A stretch of 64,000 bases of DNA from Streptomyces antibioticus (lineage in GTDB: Bacteria > Actinomycetota > Actinomycetes > Streptomycetales > Streptomycetaceae): contig NZ_CM007717.1 of the NCBI RefSeq assembly GCF_002019855.1, positions 4,798,657-4,862,656 on the forward strand. Reading direction: 5' to 3'. This document shows positions 7,715-16,660 of this stretch, piece after piece (position 1 is the first letter of the stretch; each line of letters starts with the position of its first letter). The translations under genes and the position numbers were made by a program. The notes below the pieces were generated by a model that worked only from the letters and a program-made list of their open reading frames with translations, was not told where the DNA came from and ran no database searches.

Positions 7715-9028
7715 TCAGCGGACGGAAGTTCCGTCCGCGCGAAGCTGCATCTGGGGGCGCCCCGTCACCAGCAGCCAGGCCGGCAGCGAGGCGAAGCAGA
7801 GCAGGGCGATGATCGTGGGCGAGGACACCAGTACGGCGGCGGTGAACAGGCTCACCCAGCCCTGCCGGGTGATGGCCAGCAGCACGCCGAGCACGCCCGC
7901 CGCCACCCCGACCGCCGGATGCACGCCGGACACCAGCGCCTGGGCGGTGAGACCGAGGGCGGCGCCGACGAAGACCGCCGGGAAGATCCGGCCGCCGCGG
8001 AAGCCGCAGGACGCGGCGACCACCAGCGCGGCCAGCTTCACCACCGTCATCGTCGCGAACTCGCCGGCCGTCCAGCCGTCCGGATCGGCGGCCAGCTCCG
8101 CGACCTCGTCCAGCCCCTTGAAGAGCGTCAGATGCCCGCCCAGGGCCCCCAGAAGGCCCAGGACGAGCCCGCCGGCGGGCAGCATCAGCATCGGATGCCG
8201 CAGCCGTCCGAACGCCCCGTGCACATACGGGAAGACCCGTACGGCGCACATGCCGAGCAGCGCGGCCACGGACGCGATCACCAGCGCCGCCAGCAGATCG
8301 CCCCAGCCGGGCCGGCCCAGCGGCGGCAGATCGAGGTCGAAGGCCGGATGGGCCACCAGGTCGGTGGTGAGCGCCCCGGCCGCGGCGGCCACCAGCGGGG
8401 CGAACACGTTGTCCCACAGCGCGCCCTTCGCCTCCCGCCCCGCCAGCGCCTCGGAGATCACCAGCGCCGCCGCCACCGGCGTGCCGAACAGGGCGCCGAT
8501 CGTCCCGGCCTCGGCGAGCATCGGCCACACCCGGCCCGGCATCCGCGGGATCAGCCGGTGGCCCAGCCAGAAGGCCAGCCCCACGTTCACCGCGATGATC
8601 GGGTTCTCCGGCCCCAGGCTGGGACCGCCCGCCAGCATCAGTACGGCGGCCAGCGTCAGCCCCGGCAGCACCCCGGCCGGGAGCACGGGCGCGTCCAGGC
8701 CGGTGGTCGCCGGATCGGGCCCCGCGTGCCCCGGCACCTTCCACACCACGAGCCCCACCAGCACACCGGTCGCGGTGAGCACGACCAGCATCCAGAACAC
8801 GGAGTACCGGCCCACGCCCAGCGCGTCCGGCAGATCCGCCCACAGCACGTCCTGCAACTCCTCGGCCACCCCGCTGACCAGCAGGAGCAGCAGACTGGAG
8901 ACGACGCCCACCACGACGGCGGGCAGGATCAGGGGCAGCAACGCGCGGGCGGGAGTCGCCGGAGCGGTGGGCGCGTGCCGCGGGATCTCCTGAGCCACAG
9001 GCTCACGATAAGCGGGCAAAGCGGACAT
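7715..9028 (-). CDS. CLC-family chloride channel/antiporter (YfeO-like)
   Basis: A 437-residue integral membrane protein with about ten hydrophobic segments. The CLC selectivity region is seen as AGGPSLGPENPIIAV, a GxExP variant of the usual GREGP that keeps the gating glutamate. GCGFRGGRIFPAVFVGA-like sequence near the C-terminus matches the second conserved CLC pore motif. No CBS domains follow. The ATG at 9028 is used; an upstream ATG at 9088 would run through the tipA promoter and is less likely, while a GTG at 8998 is possible. The gene lies directly upstream of gadB. In E. coli, ClcA supports Gad-dependent extreme acid resistance by moving chloride, so a shared role is plausible but inferred. 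Confidence 0.82.
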   Translation of the reverse strand: MSALPAYREPVAQEIPRHAPTAPATPARALLPLILPAVVVGVVSSLLLLLVSGVAEELQDVLWADLPDALGVGRYSVFWMLVVLTATGVLVGLVVWKVPGHAGPDPATTGLDAPVLPAGVLPGLTLAAVLMLAGGPSLGPENPIIAVNVGLAFWLGHRLIPRMPGRVWPMLAEAGTIGALFGTPVAAALVISEALAGREAKGALWDNVFAPLVAAAAGALTTDLVAHPAFDLDLPPLGRPGWGDLLAALVIASVAALLGMCAVRVFPYVHGAFGRLRHPMLMLPAGGLVLGLLGALGGHLTLFKGLDEVAELAADPDGWTAGEFATMTVVKLAALVVAASCGFRGGRIFPAVFVGAALGLTAQALVSGVHPAVGVAAGVLGVLLAITRQGWVSLFTAAVLVSSPTIIALLCFASLPAWLLVTGRPQMQLRADGTSVR

Positions 9029-9077
9029 GACATCCGGGGGCGTCCGGTCGGGAGCCGTCCGGGTCCCGGGCCCGCGC

Positions 9078-9107
9078 TTGCACCTCACGCGGCGTGAGAC
9101 GCACCGT
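9078..9107 (+). promoter_or_regulatory. tipA promoter with MerR-type operator
   Basis: The -35 element TTGCAC (9078-9083) and -10 element CACCGT (9102-9107) are separated by 18 bp, an over-long spacer typical of MerR-activated promoters. Between them sits the palindrome CTCACG-CGG-CGTGAG (9084-9098). The arrangement closely matches the thiostrepton-inducible tipA promoter of Streptomyces lividans as remembered. Confidence 0.85.
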
Positions 9108-9146
9108 GGAGGACGACACCGGAAGGACCGGAAAGTGAGGGGAGAA

Positions 9147-9908
9147 GTGAGCTACTCCGTAGGACAGGTCGCGGGCTATGCCGGCGTCACGGTGCGCACC
9201 CTGCACCACTACGACGAGATCGGACTGCTCGTCCCCGGCGGCCGCAGCCACGCGGGCCACCGGCGCTACGACGACACCGACCTCGAACGGCTCCAGCGGA
9301 TCCTGTTCTACCGCGAGCTCGGCTTCCCGCTCGACGAGGTCGCCGCCCTGCTCGACGACCCGGACGCGGACACGCGCGCGCACCTGCGCCGCCGGCACGA
9401 ACTGCTGACCGCCCGGATCGAGCGGCTGAAGGAGATGGCGGCGGCCGTGGAACACGCCATGGAGGCACGCAGAATGGGCATCGATCTCACCCCCGAGGAG
9501 CGCTTCGAGGTCTTCGGGGACCACGACCCCGAGCAGTACGCGCAGGAGACCGAGGCACGCTGGGGCGGCACCGACGCCTACGCCGAGTCACGGCGCCGCA
9601 CCGCCCGCTACACCAAGGACGACTGGAAGCGCATCCGCGCCGAGGCCGACGCCTGGGGCGAGCGCTACGCGGCACTCGTGGCCGACGGCGAGCCGCCGAC
9701 CGGCGAGGCGGCCATGGACCTCGCCGAGGAGCACCGGCGCCACATCGACACGCGCTACTACGCGTGCCCCCACGAGATGCACCGCTGCCTGGGCGAGATG
9801 TACGTCGCCGACGAGCGCTTCACGGCGTACTACGACGCCCTGCGCCCGGGCCTCGCCGAGCACCTCAGGGACGCGATCCTGGCGAACGCGGCCCGGCACA
9901 CGCGCTGA
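9147..9908 (+). CDS. tipA: TipA, MerR-family thiopeptide-sensing activator (TipAL, with internal TipAS)
   Basis: At 253 residues the protein has the TipAL length. Residues 1-70 form the MerR winged helix (MSYSVGQVAGYAGVTVRTLH, then HYDEIGLLVP), followed by a coiled coil around residues 77-109. The C-terminal TipAS domain keeps both cysteines, C207 (YYACPHEM) and C214 (HRCLGEM); in S. lividans the latter forms a thioether with thiostrepton. The GTG start follows a GGGGAGAA sequence. An internal ATG at 9474 (Met110) has GGAGG eight bases upstream, allowing separate synthesis of the TipAS antibiotic-binding domain. The protein activates its own promoter when bound to thiopeptides. It is divergent from the CLC/gadB operon. 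Confidence 0.95.
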   Translation: MSYSVGQVAGYAGVTVRTLHHYDEIGLLVPGGRSHAGHRRYDDTDLERLQRILFYRELGFPLDEVAALLDDPDADTRAHLRRRHELLTARIERLKEMAAAVEHAMEARRMGIDLTPEERFEVFGDHDPEQYAQETEARWGGTDAYAESRRRTARYTKDDWKRIRAEADAWGERYAALVADGEPPTGEAAMDLAEEHRRHIDTRYYACPHEMHRCLGEMYVADERFTAYYDALRPGLAEHLRDAILANAARHTR

Positions 9909-9966
9909 CGGCGACCTGTCCTGGCCCGGTGCGTCCCCGGTGCGCTCCCTGTGCGTCCGGGGACGT

Positions 9967-10332
9967 TCACTCCTGGGCCAGGACCACCGCCGTGCCGTAC
10001 GCGCACACCTCGGTGCCCACGTCCGCCGCCTCCGACACGTCGAAGCGGAACGCCAGCACGGCGTTGGCGCCCCGCGCGCGTGCCTGCTCGACGAGCCGCT
10101 CCATGGCCTGGTTGCGGGTCTCCACCAGGGTCTTCGTCAGCCCCTTCAGCTCACCGCCGATCATCGACTTCAGACCCGCGCCGATCTGGCTGCCCAGATG
10201 CCGCGAGCGCACGGTCAGGCCGAAGACCTCGCCGATAACCTGCTCGACCCGCAACCCGGGTACGTCGTTGGTGGTGACGACCAGTACGTCCGGCCGGGGT
10301 CCCTGACCGCCGCCGAATTCCTCGATGCCCAT
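9967..10332 (-). CDS. YbjQ/UPF0145 family protein
   Basis: A 121-residue protein with the YbjQ signature: VLVVTTNDVPGLRVEQVIGE at the start, IGGELKGLTKTLVETRNQAM in the middle, and ARGANAVLAFRFDVSE near the end. The family forms small pentameric beta-rich assemblies and some members are heavy-metal-binding proteins; function here is unknown. The ATG at 10332 is used, although its ribosome binding site is weak and a GTG two codons upstream is possible. It is convergent with tipA and divergent from the DedA-family gene. Confidence 0.85.
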   Translation of the reverse strand: MGIEEFGGGQGPRPDVLVVTTNDVPGLRVEQVIGEVFGLTVRSRHLGSQIGAGLKSMIGGELKGLTKTLVETRNQAMERLVEQARARGANAVLAFRFDVSEAADVGTEVCAYGTAVVLAQE

Positions 10333-10469
10333 GCTCACAGCTTTGACCGGGGAGAGGCACAGTGCATCCTGGGGGAGGCCCTGGGAACCTGGCCCCGCGG
10401 CGCCGCGTTGATACGTTGGGGCGGTCCTCCGCCGCACCGACCGCCCTCACCCCTCAGGAGCCCGGAACC

Positions 10470-11435
10470 GTGACGACTCTTGCCCTCGGACCGAGCTGGC
10501 TGGACCCCGACTATCTGCTGGACAGCTTCGGCATCTGGGGTCTGCTGCTCATCGTGTTCGCGGAGTCCGGCCTGCTCATCGGCTTCTTCCTGCCCGGTGA
10601 CTCGCTGCTGTTCACCGCCGGTCTGCTGATCACCTCGGGCCAGCTCGACTTCCCGCTGTGGGGCGCGGTCGCGCTGATCTGCGTCGCCGCGATCCTGGGC
10701 GACCAGGCGGGCTACATGTTCGGCAAGAAGGTCGGCCCGTCGCTCTTCACCCGACCGGACTCCCGCCTCTTCAAGCAGGAGAACGTCGTCAAGGCGCACG
10801 ACTTCTTCGAGAAGCACGGCCCGAAGTCGCTGATCCTGGCCCGCTTCGTGCCCATCGTGCGCACCTTCACCCCGATCATCGCCGGCGTCAGCGGCATGCG
10901 GTACCGCTCGTTCCTGACCTTCAACATCGTCGGTGGCGTCCTGTGGGGCGCCGGCGTCACCCTGCTGGGCTCCTGGCTCGGCAACATCGACTTCGTGAAG
11001 AAGAACATCGAGGCGATCCTCATCCTGATCGTCCTCGTCTCGGTGGTTCCGATCGTCATCGAGTTCATGAGGGCACGCAGCGCCGCCAAGAAGAACGCCT
11101 CGCAGGCCCCCGCCGAGCAGCGGCCCGAGCAGCAGCCGTACCAGCAGCAGCCCCCGGTGATGGACGACGCGACGACCCGGCTCCGCCGTATCGACGAGCA
11201 CGAGCCCGGCCCGTACGGCCACCAGGGCGGCCGCCCGCAGCAGAACGACTACTACGGCACGCCGTACCCGCAGCAGGACCGGCCCCACCAGCCCCAGCAG
11301 CAGCCCTACCCGCAGCAGCAGCCGCAGCCGTACCCCCAGCAGCAGCCCTGGGACCAGCAGCCGCAGCCGCAGCAGCAGCCGTACGGCGCCCAGCCCCACC
11401 AGAACGGCCCGTACCCGTACAACGAGGGCTACTGA
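10470..11435 (+). CDS. DedA-family membrane protein with Q/P-rich tail
   Basis: A 321-residue protein. The first 200 residues form the DedA (SNARE-associated/VTT) domain: membrane helices with FAESGLLIGFFLPGDSLLF, AILGDQAGYMFGKKVG, and the conserved FFEKHGPKSLILARFVPIVR. DedA proteins act in membrane lipid carrier or phospholipid recycling. The last 100 or so residues are hydrophilic and built of glutamine-, proline- and tyrosine-rich repeats (PYPQQQPQPYPQQQP), a cytosolic low-complexity tail unusual for the core family. The GTG start follows CAGGAG at nine bases. It converges with the ThrE-like gene, sharing a hairpin. Confidence 0.9.
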   Translation: MTTLALGPSWLDPDYLLDSFGIWGLLLIVFAESGLLIGFFLPGDSLLFTAGLLITSGQLDFPLWGAVALICVAAILGDQAGYMFGKKVGPSLFTRPDSRLFKQENVVKAHDFFEKHGPKSLILARFVPIVRTFTPIIAGVSGMRYRSFLTFNIVGGVLWGAGVTLLGSWLGNIDFVKKNIEAILILIVLVSVVPIVIEFMRARSAAKKNASQAPAEQRPEQQPYQQQPPVMDDATTRLRRIDEHEPGPYGHQGGRPQQNDYYGTPYPQQDRPHQPQQQPYPQQQPQPYPQQQPWDQQPQPQQQPYGAQPHQNGPYPYNEGY

Positions 11436-11442
11436 CGGCGCC

Positions 11443-11472
11443 GGGCCCGCGGGTGTCAGAACCCGCGGGTCC
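11443..11472. terminator. Hairpin between convergent DedA and ThrE-like genes
   Basis: GGGCCCGCGGGT (11443-11454) pairs with 11461-11472 through a 6-base loop with one G-T wobble. It overlaps the 3' end of the ThrE-like gene and has no T-run, so termination is likely but not certain. Confidence 0.5.
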
Positions 11473-13111
11473 GCTTGGCCGCCCGGCGCTTCTCGGCGGA
11501 TCCGATCCGCAGGAACAGCCGGGACACCTCCGAACCCAGGTTCACCCCGATCGCGATGGCCATCGCCAGCGCCGCGGCCTTGGTGAGCGACACCAGCCCC
11601 TGGTCCACCTCGTTCTGCGCGATGGCCAGCAGCCCGAAGTACGTCGCCGAACCCGGCAGCAGCGGCCCGATCGCCGCCGTGGTGTACGGCAGCGCCGACG
11701 CGAACCGGTAGCGGGCCAGCAACTGCCCGAACAGCCCCACGACCCCCGCCGCGACGGCCGTGGAGGCCACCGGCGAGATCTCGCCCGCGTAGTGCATCGC
11801 CCCGTACACCGACCAGGCCACGCCCCCGTTGAGGGTGACGGCCGGCACGGTCGAGCGCTCCTGCTGCAACAGCACCGCGAAGGTCAGCGACAGCAGCATC
11901 GACGCGCCGATCTGCCACAGCGGCCGCTCGGTGATCCCCAGGGCCGCGTCCGGGTTGAGATGCGCCCCGAGCTGCACGCCCAGATAGAGCATCACCAGCA
12001 CCCCGACCACGATGCCCACGAAGAAGTACATGACCTCCAGCAGCCGCGCGGCCGCGGTGATGTAGAAGCCCGTCAGACCGTCCTGGACGCCCGCCACCAG
12101 CGCCCGTCCGGGCAGCAGCGCGAACAGCCCGCCGGTGATGACCGCGGACGCCTTCACGTCCACATGGGTCAGGGTCAGCGCGACCCCTATCGCGGCCGGC
12201 GGCATCGCCGCGACCAGGAACTGGTAGAACTCCGGCAGCCCCCGGCCCGCGCACAGCCAGGCCAGCCGGTCGCCGAGCATCGCCCCGAGCGCGGCGGCGA
12301 CGAACACGACCAGATCACCGCCGACCAGCACCGAGGCCGCGCCCGCCAGCAGCCCGCTCGCCGAGGTCAGCACCCAGGTCGGGTACGGGTGCCGGTTGCG
12401 GCGCATCTCCGCGAGCCGCCGGTACGCCTCCTCCAGCGAGAAGTGCGTCTCCGGGTCGCTCAGGTCGTCCACCAGCCGGAACACGGCCGCCAGCCGGGTG
12501 TAGTCGGTGCCGCGCCGGCGGACCGTCCGGGACGCCGTCAGCGGATCGTCCACCAGCGACGGCTGGTACGAGATCGACAGCAGGGTGAAGGTGACGTTCG
12601 GCTCGCAGCGGTCCAGCCCGTAGGAGCGGCAGACCGCGAACATCGCGGCCTCCACGTCCTCGGCGCCCTCCCCGCCCGCCAGCAGCAGCTCACCGATGCG
12701 CAGTGTCAGGTCGAGGACGCGCGGGACGGCCGGCCCGCCCTCCTCCGGCTTCACGGTCCGCTCCGGCGCCGGCCGCTCGGTCACCGGCATCCGCAGCATC
12801 GTGCGCATCCGGTCCTGCCAGGGCAGGTCCTTGGTCAGACTGACCACCGGAACGCCCTCGGCGGGGGTGAACGCGGCCGGGCCGCCACGGGCGCTGTACG
12901 TGCTCGGCCGGCTGAACGCCGACCCCTCCGGCTCCTCGGCGGGCGGCACGTCCAGCCCCTGCGGAACCGCGAACTCCGACGTGGTCTCCGGCTCACCGCC
13001 CGCTCTGGGCACGGCCAGCCCCGGCGGAACGGCGAACTCGGACGTCACCTCGGGCTCGTAGGAACCCCTCGCCTCGTCCGACTGCGGCTTGCGGTCCTCC
13101 GCATCCGTCAC
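11456..13111 (-). CDS. Threonine/serine exporter-like (ThrE) membrane protein
   Basis: A 551-residue protein with two parts after a disordered N-terminus of about 110 residues that contains a repeated SEFAVP motif. The first half carries the ThrE (DUF1212) domain, with a cytoplasmic segment (DLTLRIGELLLAGGEGAEDV) followed by about five helices. The second half is the ThrE_2 (DUF3815) helical domain. In Corynebacterium glutamicum ThrE exports threonine and serine; substrate here is inferred. The GTG at 13111 is selected because AGGGAG precedes it by nine bases; an ATG at 13135 is also open. It is convergent with the DedA gene. Confidence 0.87.
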   Translation of the reverse strand: MTDAEDRKPQSDEARGSYEPEVTSEFAVPPGLAVPRAGGEPETTSEFAVPQGLDVPPAEEPEGSAFSRPSTYSARGGPAAFTPAEGVPVVSLTKDLPWQDRMRTMLRMPVTERPAPERTVKPEEGGPAVPRVLDLTLRIGELLLAGGEGAEDVEAAMFAVCRSYGLDRCEPNVTFTLLSISYQPSLVDDPLTASRTVRRRGTDYTRLAAVFRLVDDLSDPETHFSLEEAYRRLAEMRRNRHPYPTWVLTSASGLLAGAASVLVGGDLVVFVAAALGAMLGDRLAWLCAGRGLPEFYQFLVAAMPPAAIGVALTLTHVDVKASAVITGGLFALLPGRALVAGVQDGLTGFYITAAARLLEVMYFFVGIVVGVLVMLYLGVQLGAHLNPDAALGITERPLWQIGASMLLSLTFAVLLQQERSTVPAVTLNGGVAWSVYGAMHYAGEISPVASTAVAAGVVGLFGQLLARYRFASALPYTTAAIGPLLPGSATYFGLLAIAQNEVDQGLVSLTKAAALAMAIAIGVNLGSEVSRLFLRIGSAEKRRAAKRTRGF

Positions 13112-13172
13112 TGAGCAACGCTCCCTGAACGACACCTTCCGTACGGATCAGTATGCGCACAGGCACACGAAA

Positions 13173-13198
13173 GGGCCGCACGCGTGTACGTGCGGCCC
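13173..13198 (-). terminator. Terminator of ppa
   Basis: A perfect 10-bp stem, GGGCCGCACG (13173-13182) with 13189-13198, has a 6-base loop. On the minus strand the stem is followed by TTTCG. It lies 15 bp after the ppa stop codon. Confidence 0.75.
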
Positions 13199-13213
13199 CC
13201 TCGGTGCGGAAGG

Positions 13214-13705
13214 TCAGTGACCGCCCTGGTCCTTGAAGCGCTTGTAGGACCGCTCGATCTCGGCCTCGGCGTCGACCCGGCCGACCCAGTCGGCGCCCTC
13301 GACGGACTTGCCGGGCTCCAGGTCCTTGTAGACCTCGAAGAAGTGCTGGATCTCCAGGCGGTCGAACTCCGACACGTGGTGGATGTCGCGCAGGTGCTCC
13401 ACGCGCGGGTCGGTCGCCGGGACGCACAGCAGCTTGTCGTCGCCGCCGGCCTCGTCCGTCATCCGGAACATGCCGATCGCGCGGCACTTGATGAGGCAAC
13501 CCGGGAAGGTCGGCTCGTCCAGGATGACCAGCGCGTCCAGCGGGTCGCCGTCCTCGCCGAGGGTGTTCTCGACGAAGCCGTAGTCGGTCGGGTAGGCGGT
13601 CGAGGTGAAGAGTCGACGGTCCAGGCGGATCCGACCGGTCTCGTGGTCCACCTCGTACTTGTTCCGCGAACCCTTCGGGATCTCGATCGTGACGTCGAAC
13701 TCCAC
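13214..13705 (-). CDS. ppa: Inorganic pyrophosphatase
   Basis: A 163-residue family I soluble pyrophosphatase, which hydrolyses PPi to phosphate and drives biosynthetic reactions. The active-site metal cluster is visible in YGFVENTLGEDGDPLDALV, and the N-terminus is FDVTIEIPKGSRNKYEVDHE. The GTG at 13705 is chosen because GGAGGAG precedes it by six bases, giving the length typical for Streptomyces; upstream ATG codons at 13729 and 13720 overlap that site. It is divergent from the DD-carboxypeptidase gene. Confidence 0.96.
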   Translation of the reverse strand: MEFDVTIEIPKGSRNKYEVDHETGRIRLDRRLFTSTAYPTDYGFVENTLGEDGDPLDALVILDEPTFPGCLIKCRAIGMFRMTDEAGGDDKLLCVPATDPRVEHLRDIHHVSEFDRLEIQHFFEVYKDLEPGKSVEGADWVGRVDAEAEIERSYKRFKDQGGH

Positions 13706-13790
13706 CGGACGCTCCTCCATGATCAGCACATAGTTCTGGTGGTTAAGTGTCCCTCACGCAGGTGGGTGATCGCGAAAGGGGCTGGTGGTC

Positions 13791-15434
13791 ATGCCGGAGC
13801 TGAGACCGTGGCGGGCCGCGAGACCGCACGTGGTGCGGGTCGCGGACGCCGTACGACCGCGTCTGGCACGGGCCGCAGGGATCGTAGGCCCTCGTCTCGC
13901 GCGGGCGACGGCGGCCGCGAAGCCGCGGGTCGCACGGCTCACGCAGGCGGCGAAACCGCAGCTCGCGCGGATCACGAAGACCGGTCCGACCGTCAGGACC
14001 TGGCGGTACACCGCGGGTGCGGCGACCGCCGGACTGGCGCTGGCCGCGGGCGTGGTGACCGCCGCCGGCCCCTGGGACTCCACCGGTCAGCGTACGGCCG
14101 AGCGGGACCGCGCCGCCGCCCTGCATCACACGGGTGGCGCAGATCACGGCCGTCGCACCGGTTCGTCCGATACGTCCGACACCGCGGCCGGCGCCCCCCG
14201 GCCCGCCCCGAGCGCCCCCTCCGTACTCTCCGGTCTCGGCGGCCCCACCGGCACCGTGAAGTCCGCCCACACCACCACCGCCCTCGCCGCCGTCCTGGAC
14301 CCCCTGCTGCGCGACCCGGCGCTCGGCACCCTGCACACCGCCGCGGTCGTCGACGTCACCACCGGCGCGCGGCTCTACGGCACCGGGTCCGGCCAGGCGC
14401 TCACCCCCGCCTCCACCACGAAGATCGCCACCGCGGTCGCCGCGCTCACCGCGATGGGACCCGACCACCGGCTCACCACCCGCGCCGCCCTCGAACCCGA
14501 CACGAAGGAACTGGTCCTGGTCGGCGGCGGCGACCCCACCCTCACCGCCCGCAAGGACGCCGAGGGCTGGGCGAGCCTGCGCGCGCTCGCCGTCTCGGCC
14601 GCCAAGGCGCTCACGGCACGCGGCCTGACCGACGTCACCCTCTCCTACGACACGACCCTCTTCACCGGCCCCCGGATTCACCCCATCGGGGTCGATCCCA
14701 ACATCGCCCCCGTCACCGCCCTCAGCGCCGACCAGGGCCGCACCGACGACTCCACCAGCGGCACGGCCTACCGCGTGGCCGACCCGGCCGCCGACGCCAC
14801 CCGCAAGTTCGCCGACTTCCTCAAGGCCGAGGGCATCACCACCAGCGCCCCCGGTCCCTCGAAGGCCACCACGCGCGCGGAGACCCTCGCCACCGTCTCC
14901 TCGCCCCCGCTGTCCGACCTGGTCGAGCGGATGCTCACCAACAGCGACAACGACATCGCCGAGGCCCTCGCCCGCCAGACCGCCGTCGCGACCGGCGACC
15001 GCGCCGACTTCGCCGGCGGCGGCCGGGCCGTCCACGCCCAGCTCAAGAAGCTCGGACTGCCCATGGCCGGCGCGGTCTTCGAGGACGGCAGCGGACTCGA
15101 CCGGGGCGACCGCCTCACCGCCGACCTCCTGACCGCCCTCCTCGTCAAGGCCGCCGACCCGGACCGCCCCGACCTGCGCCCGGCCCTCACCGGACTCCCC
15201 GTCGCCGGCTTCACGGGCACCCTCAGCGCCCGCTACACCGAGGGCGCCGCCGGCGTCGTCCGCGCCAAGACCGGCACCCTCACCGGCGTCAACGCCCTGG
15301 CCGGCACCGTCGTCGACCGCGACGGCCACCTCCTCGCCTTCGCCCTCCTGGCCTCCGGCACCACCAACAGGGACACGGCCCAATCAGCCCTGGACCGAAC
15401 AGCAACGGCACTGGCGAACTGCGGCTGCGGCTAG
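13791..15434 (+). CDS. dacB: D-alanyl-D-alanine carboxypeptidase/endopeptidase, PBP4 type (S13 family)
   Basis: A 547-residue penicillin-binding protein. A basic cytoplasmic N-terminus of about 70 residues rich in ARP/AKP repeats precedes a single membrane helix (near residues 75-92), followed by a linker and the S13 domain. The three catalytic motifs are S208-TTK (PASTTKIATA), S385-DN (NSDNDIAEA) and K493-TG (RAKTGTLTG). The enzyme trims or cleaves peptidoglycan cross-links outside the membrane. The ATG at 13791 follows AAAGGGG; a GTG two codons upstream is possible. The long basic N-terminus is larger than in the E. coli protein. It is divergent from ppa. Confidence 0.92.
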   Translation: MPELRPWRAARPHVVRVADAVRPRLARAAGIVGPRLARATAAAKPRVARLTQAAKPQLARITKTGPTVRTWRYTAGAATAGLALAAGVVTAAGPWDSTGQRTAERDRAAALHHTGGADHGRRTGSSDTSDTAAGAPRPAPSAPSVLSGLGGPTGTVKSAHTTTALAAVLDPLLRDPALGTLHTAAVVDVTTGARLYGTGSGQALTPASTTKIATAVAALTAMGPDHRLTTRAALEPDTKELVLVGGGDPTLTARKDAEGWASLRALAVSAAKALTARGLTDVTLSYDTTLFTGPRIHPIGVDPNIAPVTALSADQGRTDDSTSGTAYRVADPAADATRKFADFLKAEGITTSAPGPSKATTRAETLATVSSPPLSDLVERMLTNSDNDIAEALARQTAVATGDRADFAGGGRAVHAQLKKLGLPMAGAVFEDGSGLDRGDRLTADLLTALLVKAADPDRPDLRPALTGLPVAGFTGTLSARYTEGAAGVVRAKTGTLTGVNALAGTVVDRDGHLLAFALLASGTTNRDTAQSALDRTATALANCGCG

Positions 15435-15535
15435 GGCGCTCCGGTGCCGTGTGCGTCGGCGGGTCCTGGGTGCGCGTCTTCGGGTTCGGGTTCGTGGCTC
15501 TGCCTCAACTGGCGGTGAGCACGTACCGTTGACGC

Positions 15536-16660
15536 ATGACGAGCATCGGTGGTGTGGAGATGGTCGACTGGAATCTCGCGGTCGCGACCGCGACCCGGCT
15601 CGTGCGGCCGGGCCCGGAGGTGAGCCGCGACGAGGCCAGGGCCGTCGTCGCGGAGCTGCGCCGGCACGCCAAGGCCTCGGAGGAACACGTCCGCGGATTC
15701 ACCCGGATGGGTACCGAGGACACGCACGACACCCCGGTCCTCGTCGTCGACCGCCCCGGCTGGGTGCGGGCCAACGTCGCCGGTTTCCGGGAGCTTCTCA
15801 AGCCCCTCCTCGACAAGATGCAGGAACGCCGCGCGGGCGGCCCGGGGGGCGCCGTGCTGGGCGCCGTCGGCGGCAAGGTCACCGGCGTCGAACTGGGCAT
15901 GCTGCTGTCGTTCCTCGCCTCCCGCGTGCTCGGCCAGTACGAGACCTTCGCCCCCGCCTCCCGCGACCTCCCCTCCGGCGGCCCCAAGGGCGGCCGGCTG
16001 CTGCTCGTCGCCCCGAACATCGTCCACGTCGAACGCGAACTCGACGTCGACCCCCACGACTTCCGCCTCTGGGTCACCCTCCACGAGGAGACCCACCGCA
16101 CCCAGTTCTCCGCCGTCGACTGGCTGCGCGACCATCTGGAGGGCGAGATCCAGTCGTTCCTCGGGGAGACCGACGTCGACCCGATGACCTTCCTGGAGCG
16201 CGTCAGGGAGGCCGCCCAGTCCCTCGCCGGCGGCCGCCCCGAGGGCGAGGAGGACGACGGCGGACGCTCCCTCGTCGAACTCGTCCAGACCCCCGCCCAG
16301 CGCGAGATCCTCGGCCGCCTCACCGCCGTGATGTCCCTGCTGGAGGGCCACGCCGACTTCGTCATGGACGGCGTCGGACCCGCCGTCGTGCCCTCCGTCG
16401 CCGAGATCCGCGAGAAGTTCCAGCAGCGCCGCGCCAAGGGCGCCTCCCGCCTGGACATGGCCTTGCGCAAACTGCTCGGCCTCGACGCCAAGCTCCGCCA
16501 GTACCGCGACGGCGAACGCTTCGTGCGGGCCGTCGTCGAACAGGTCGGCATGGACGGCTTCAACCGCGTCTGGACCTCCCCGAACACCCTCCCCACCAAG
16601 GCGGAGATCGCCAAACCGGCGGACTGGGTCGCCCGCGTGCACCGCAAGGCCGAGTCATGA
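15536..16660 (+). CDS. Zinc-dependent metalloprotease-like protein (DUF2342)
   Basis: A 374-residue actinobacterial protein of the DUF2342 family, also described as an F420-biosynthesis-associated hydrolase. The zincin motif HEETH is at about residues 183-187 (VTLHEETHRTQF). A second conserved segment, MSLLEGHADFVMDGVG, lies near residue 265 and includes an EGH that may supply the third zinc ligand. There is no signal peptide. It lies about 100 bp after dacB and 195 bp before tilS, all on the same strand. Substrate and pathway are unknown. Confidence 0.8.
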   Translation: MTSIGGVEMVDWNLAVATATRLVRPGPEVSRDEARAVVAELRRHAKASEEHVRGFTRMGTEDTHDTPVLVVDRPGWVRANVAGFRELLKPLLDKMQERRAGGPGGAVLGAVGGKVTGVELGMLLSFLASRVLGQYETFAPASRDLPSGGPKGGRLLLVAPNIVHVERELDVDPHDFRLWVTLHEETHRTQFSAVDWLRDHLEGEIQSFLGETDVDPMTFLERVREAAQSLAGGRPEGEEDDGGRSLVELVQTPAQREILGRLTAVMSLLEGHADFVMDGVGPAVVPSVAEIREKFQQRRAKGASRLDMALRKLLGLDAKLRQYRDGERFVRAVVEQVGMDGFNRVWTSPNTLPTKAEIAKPADWVARVHRKAES

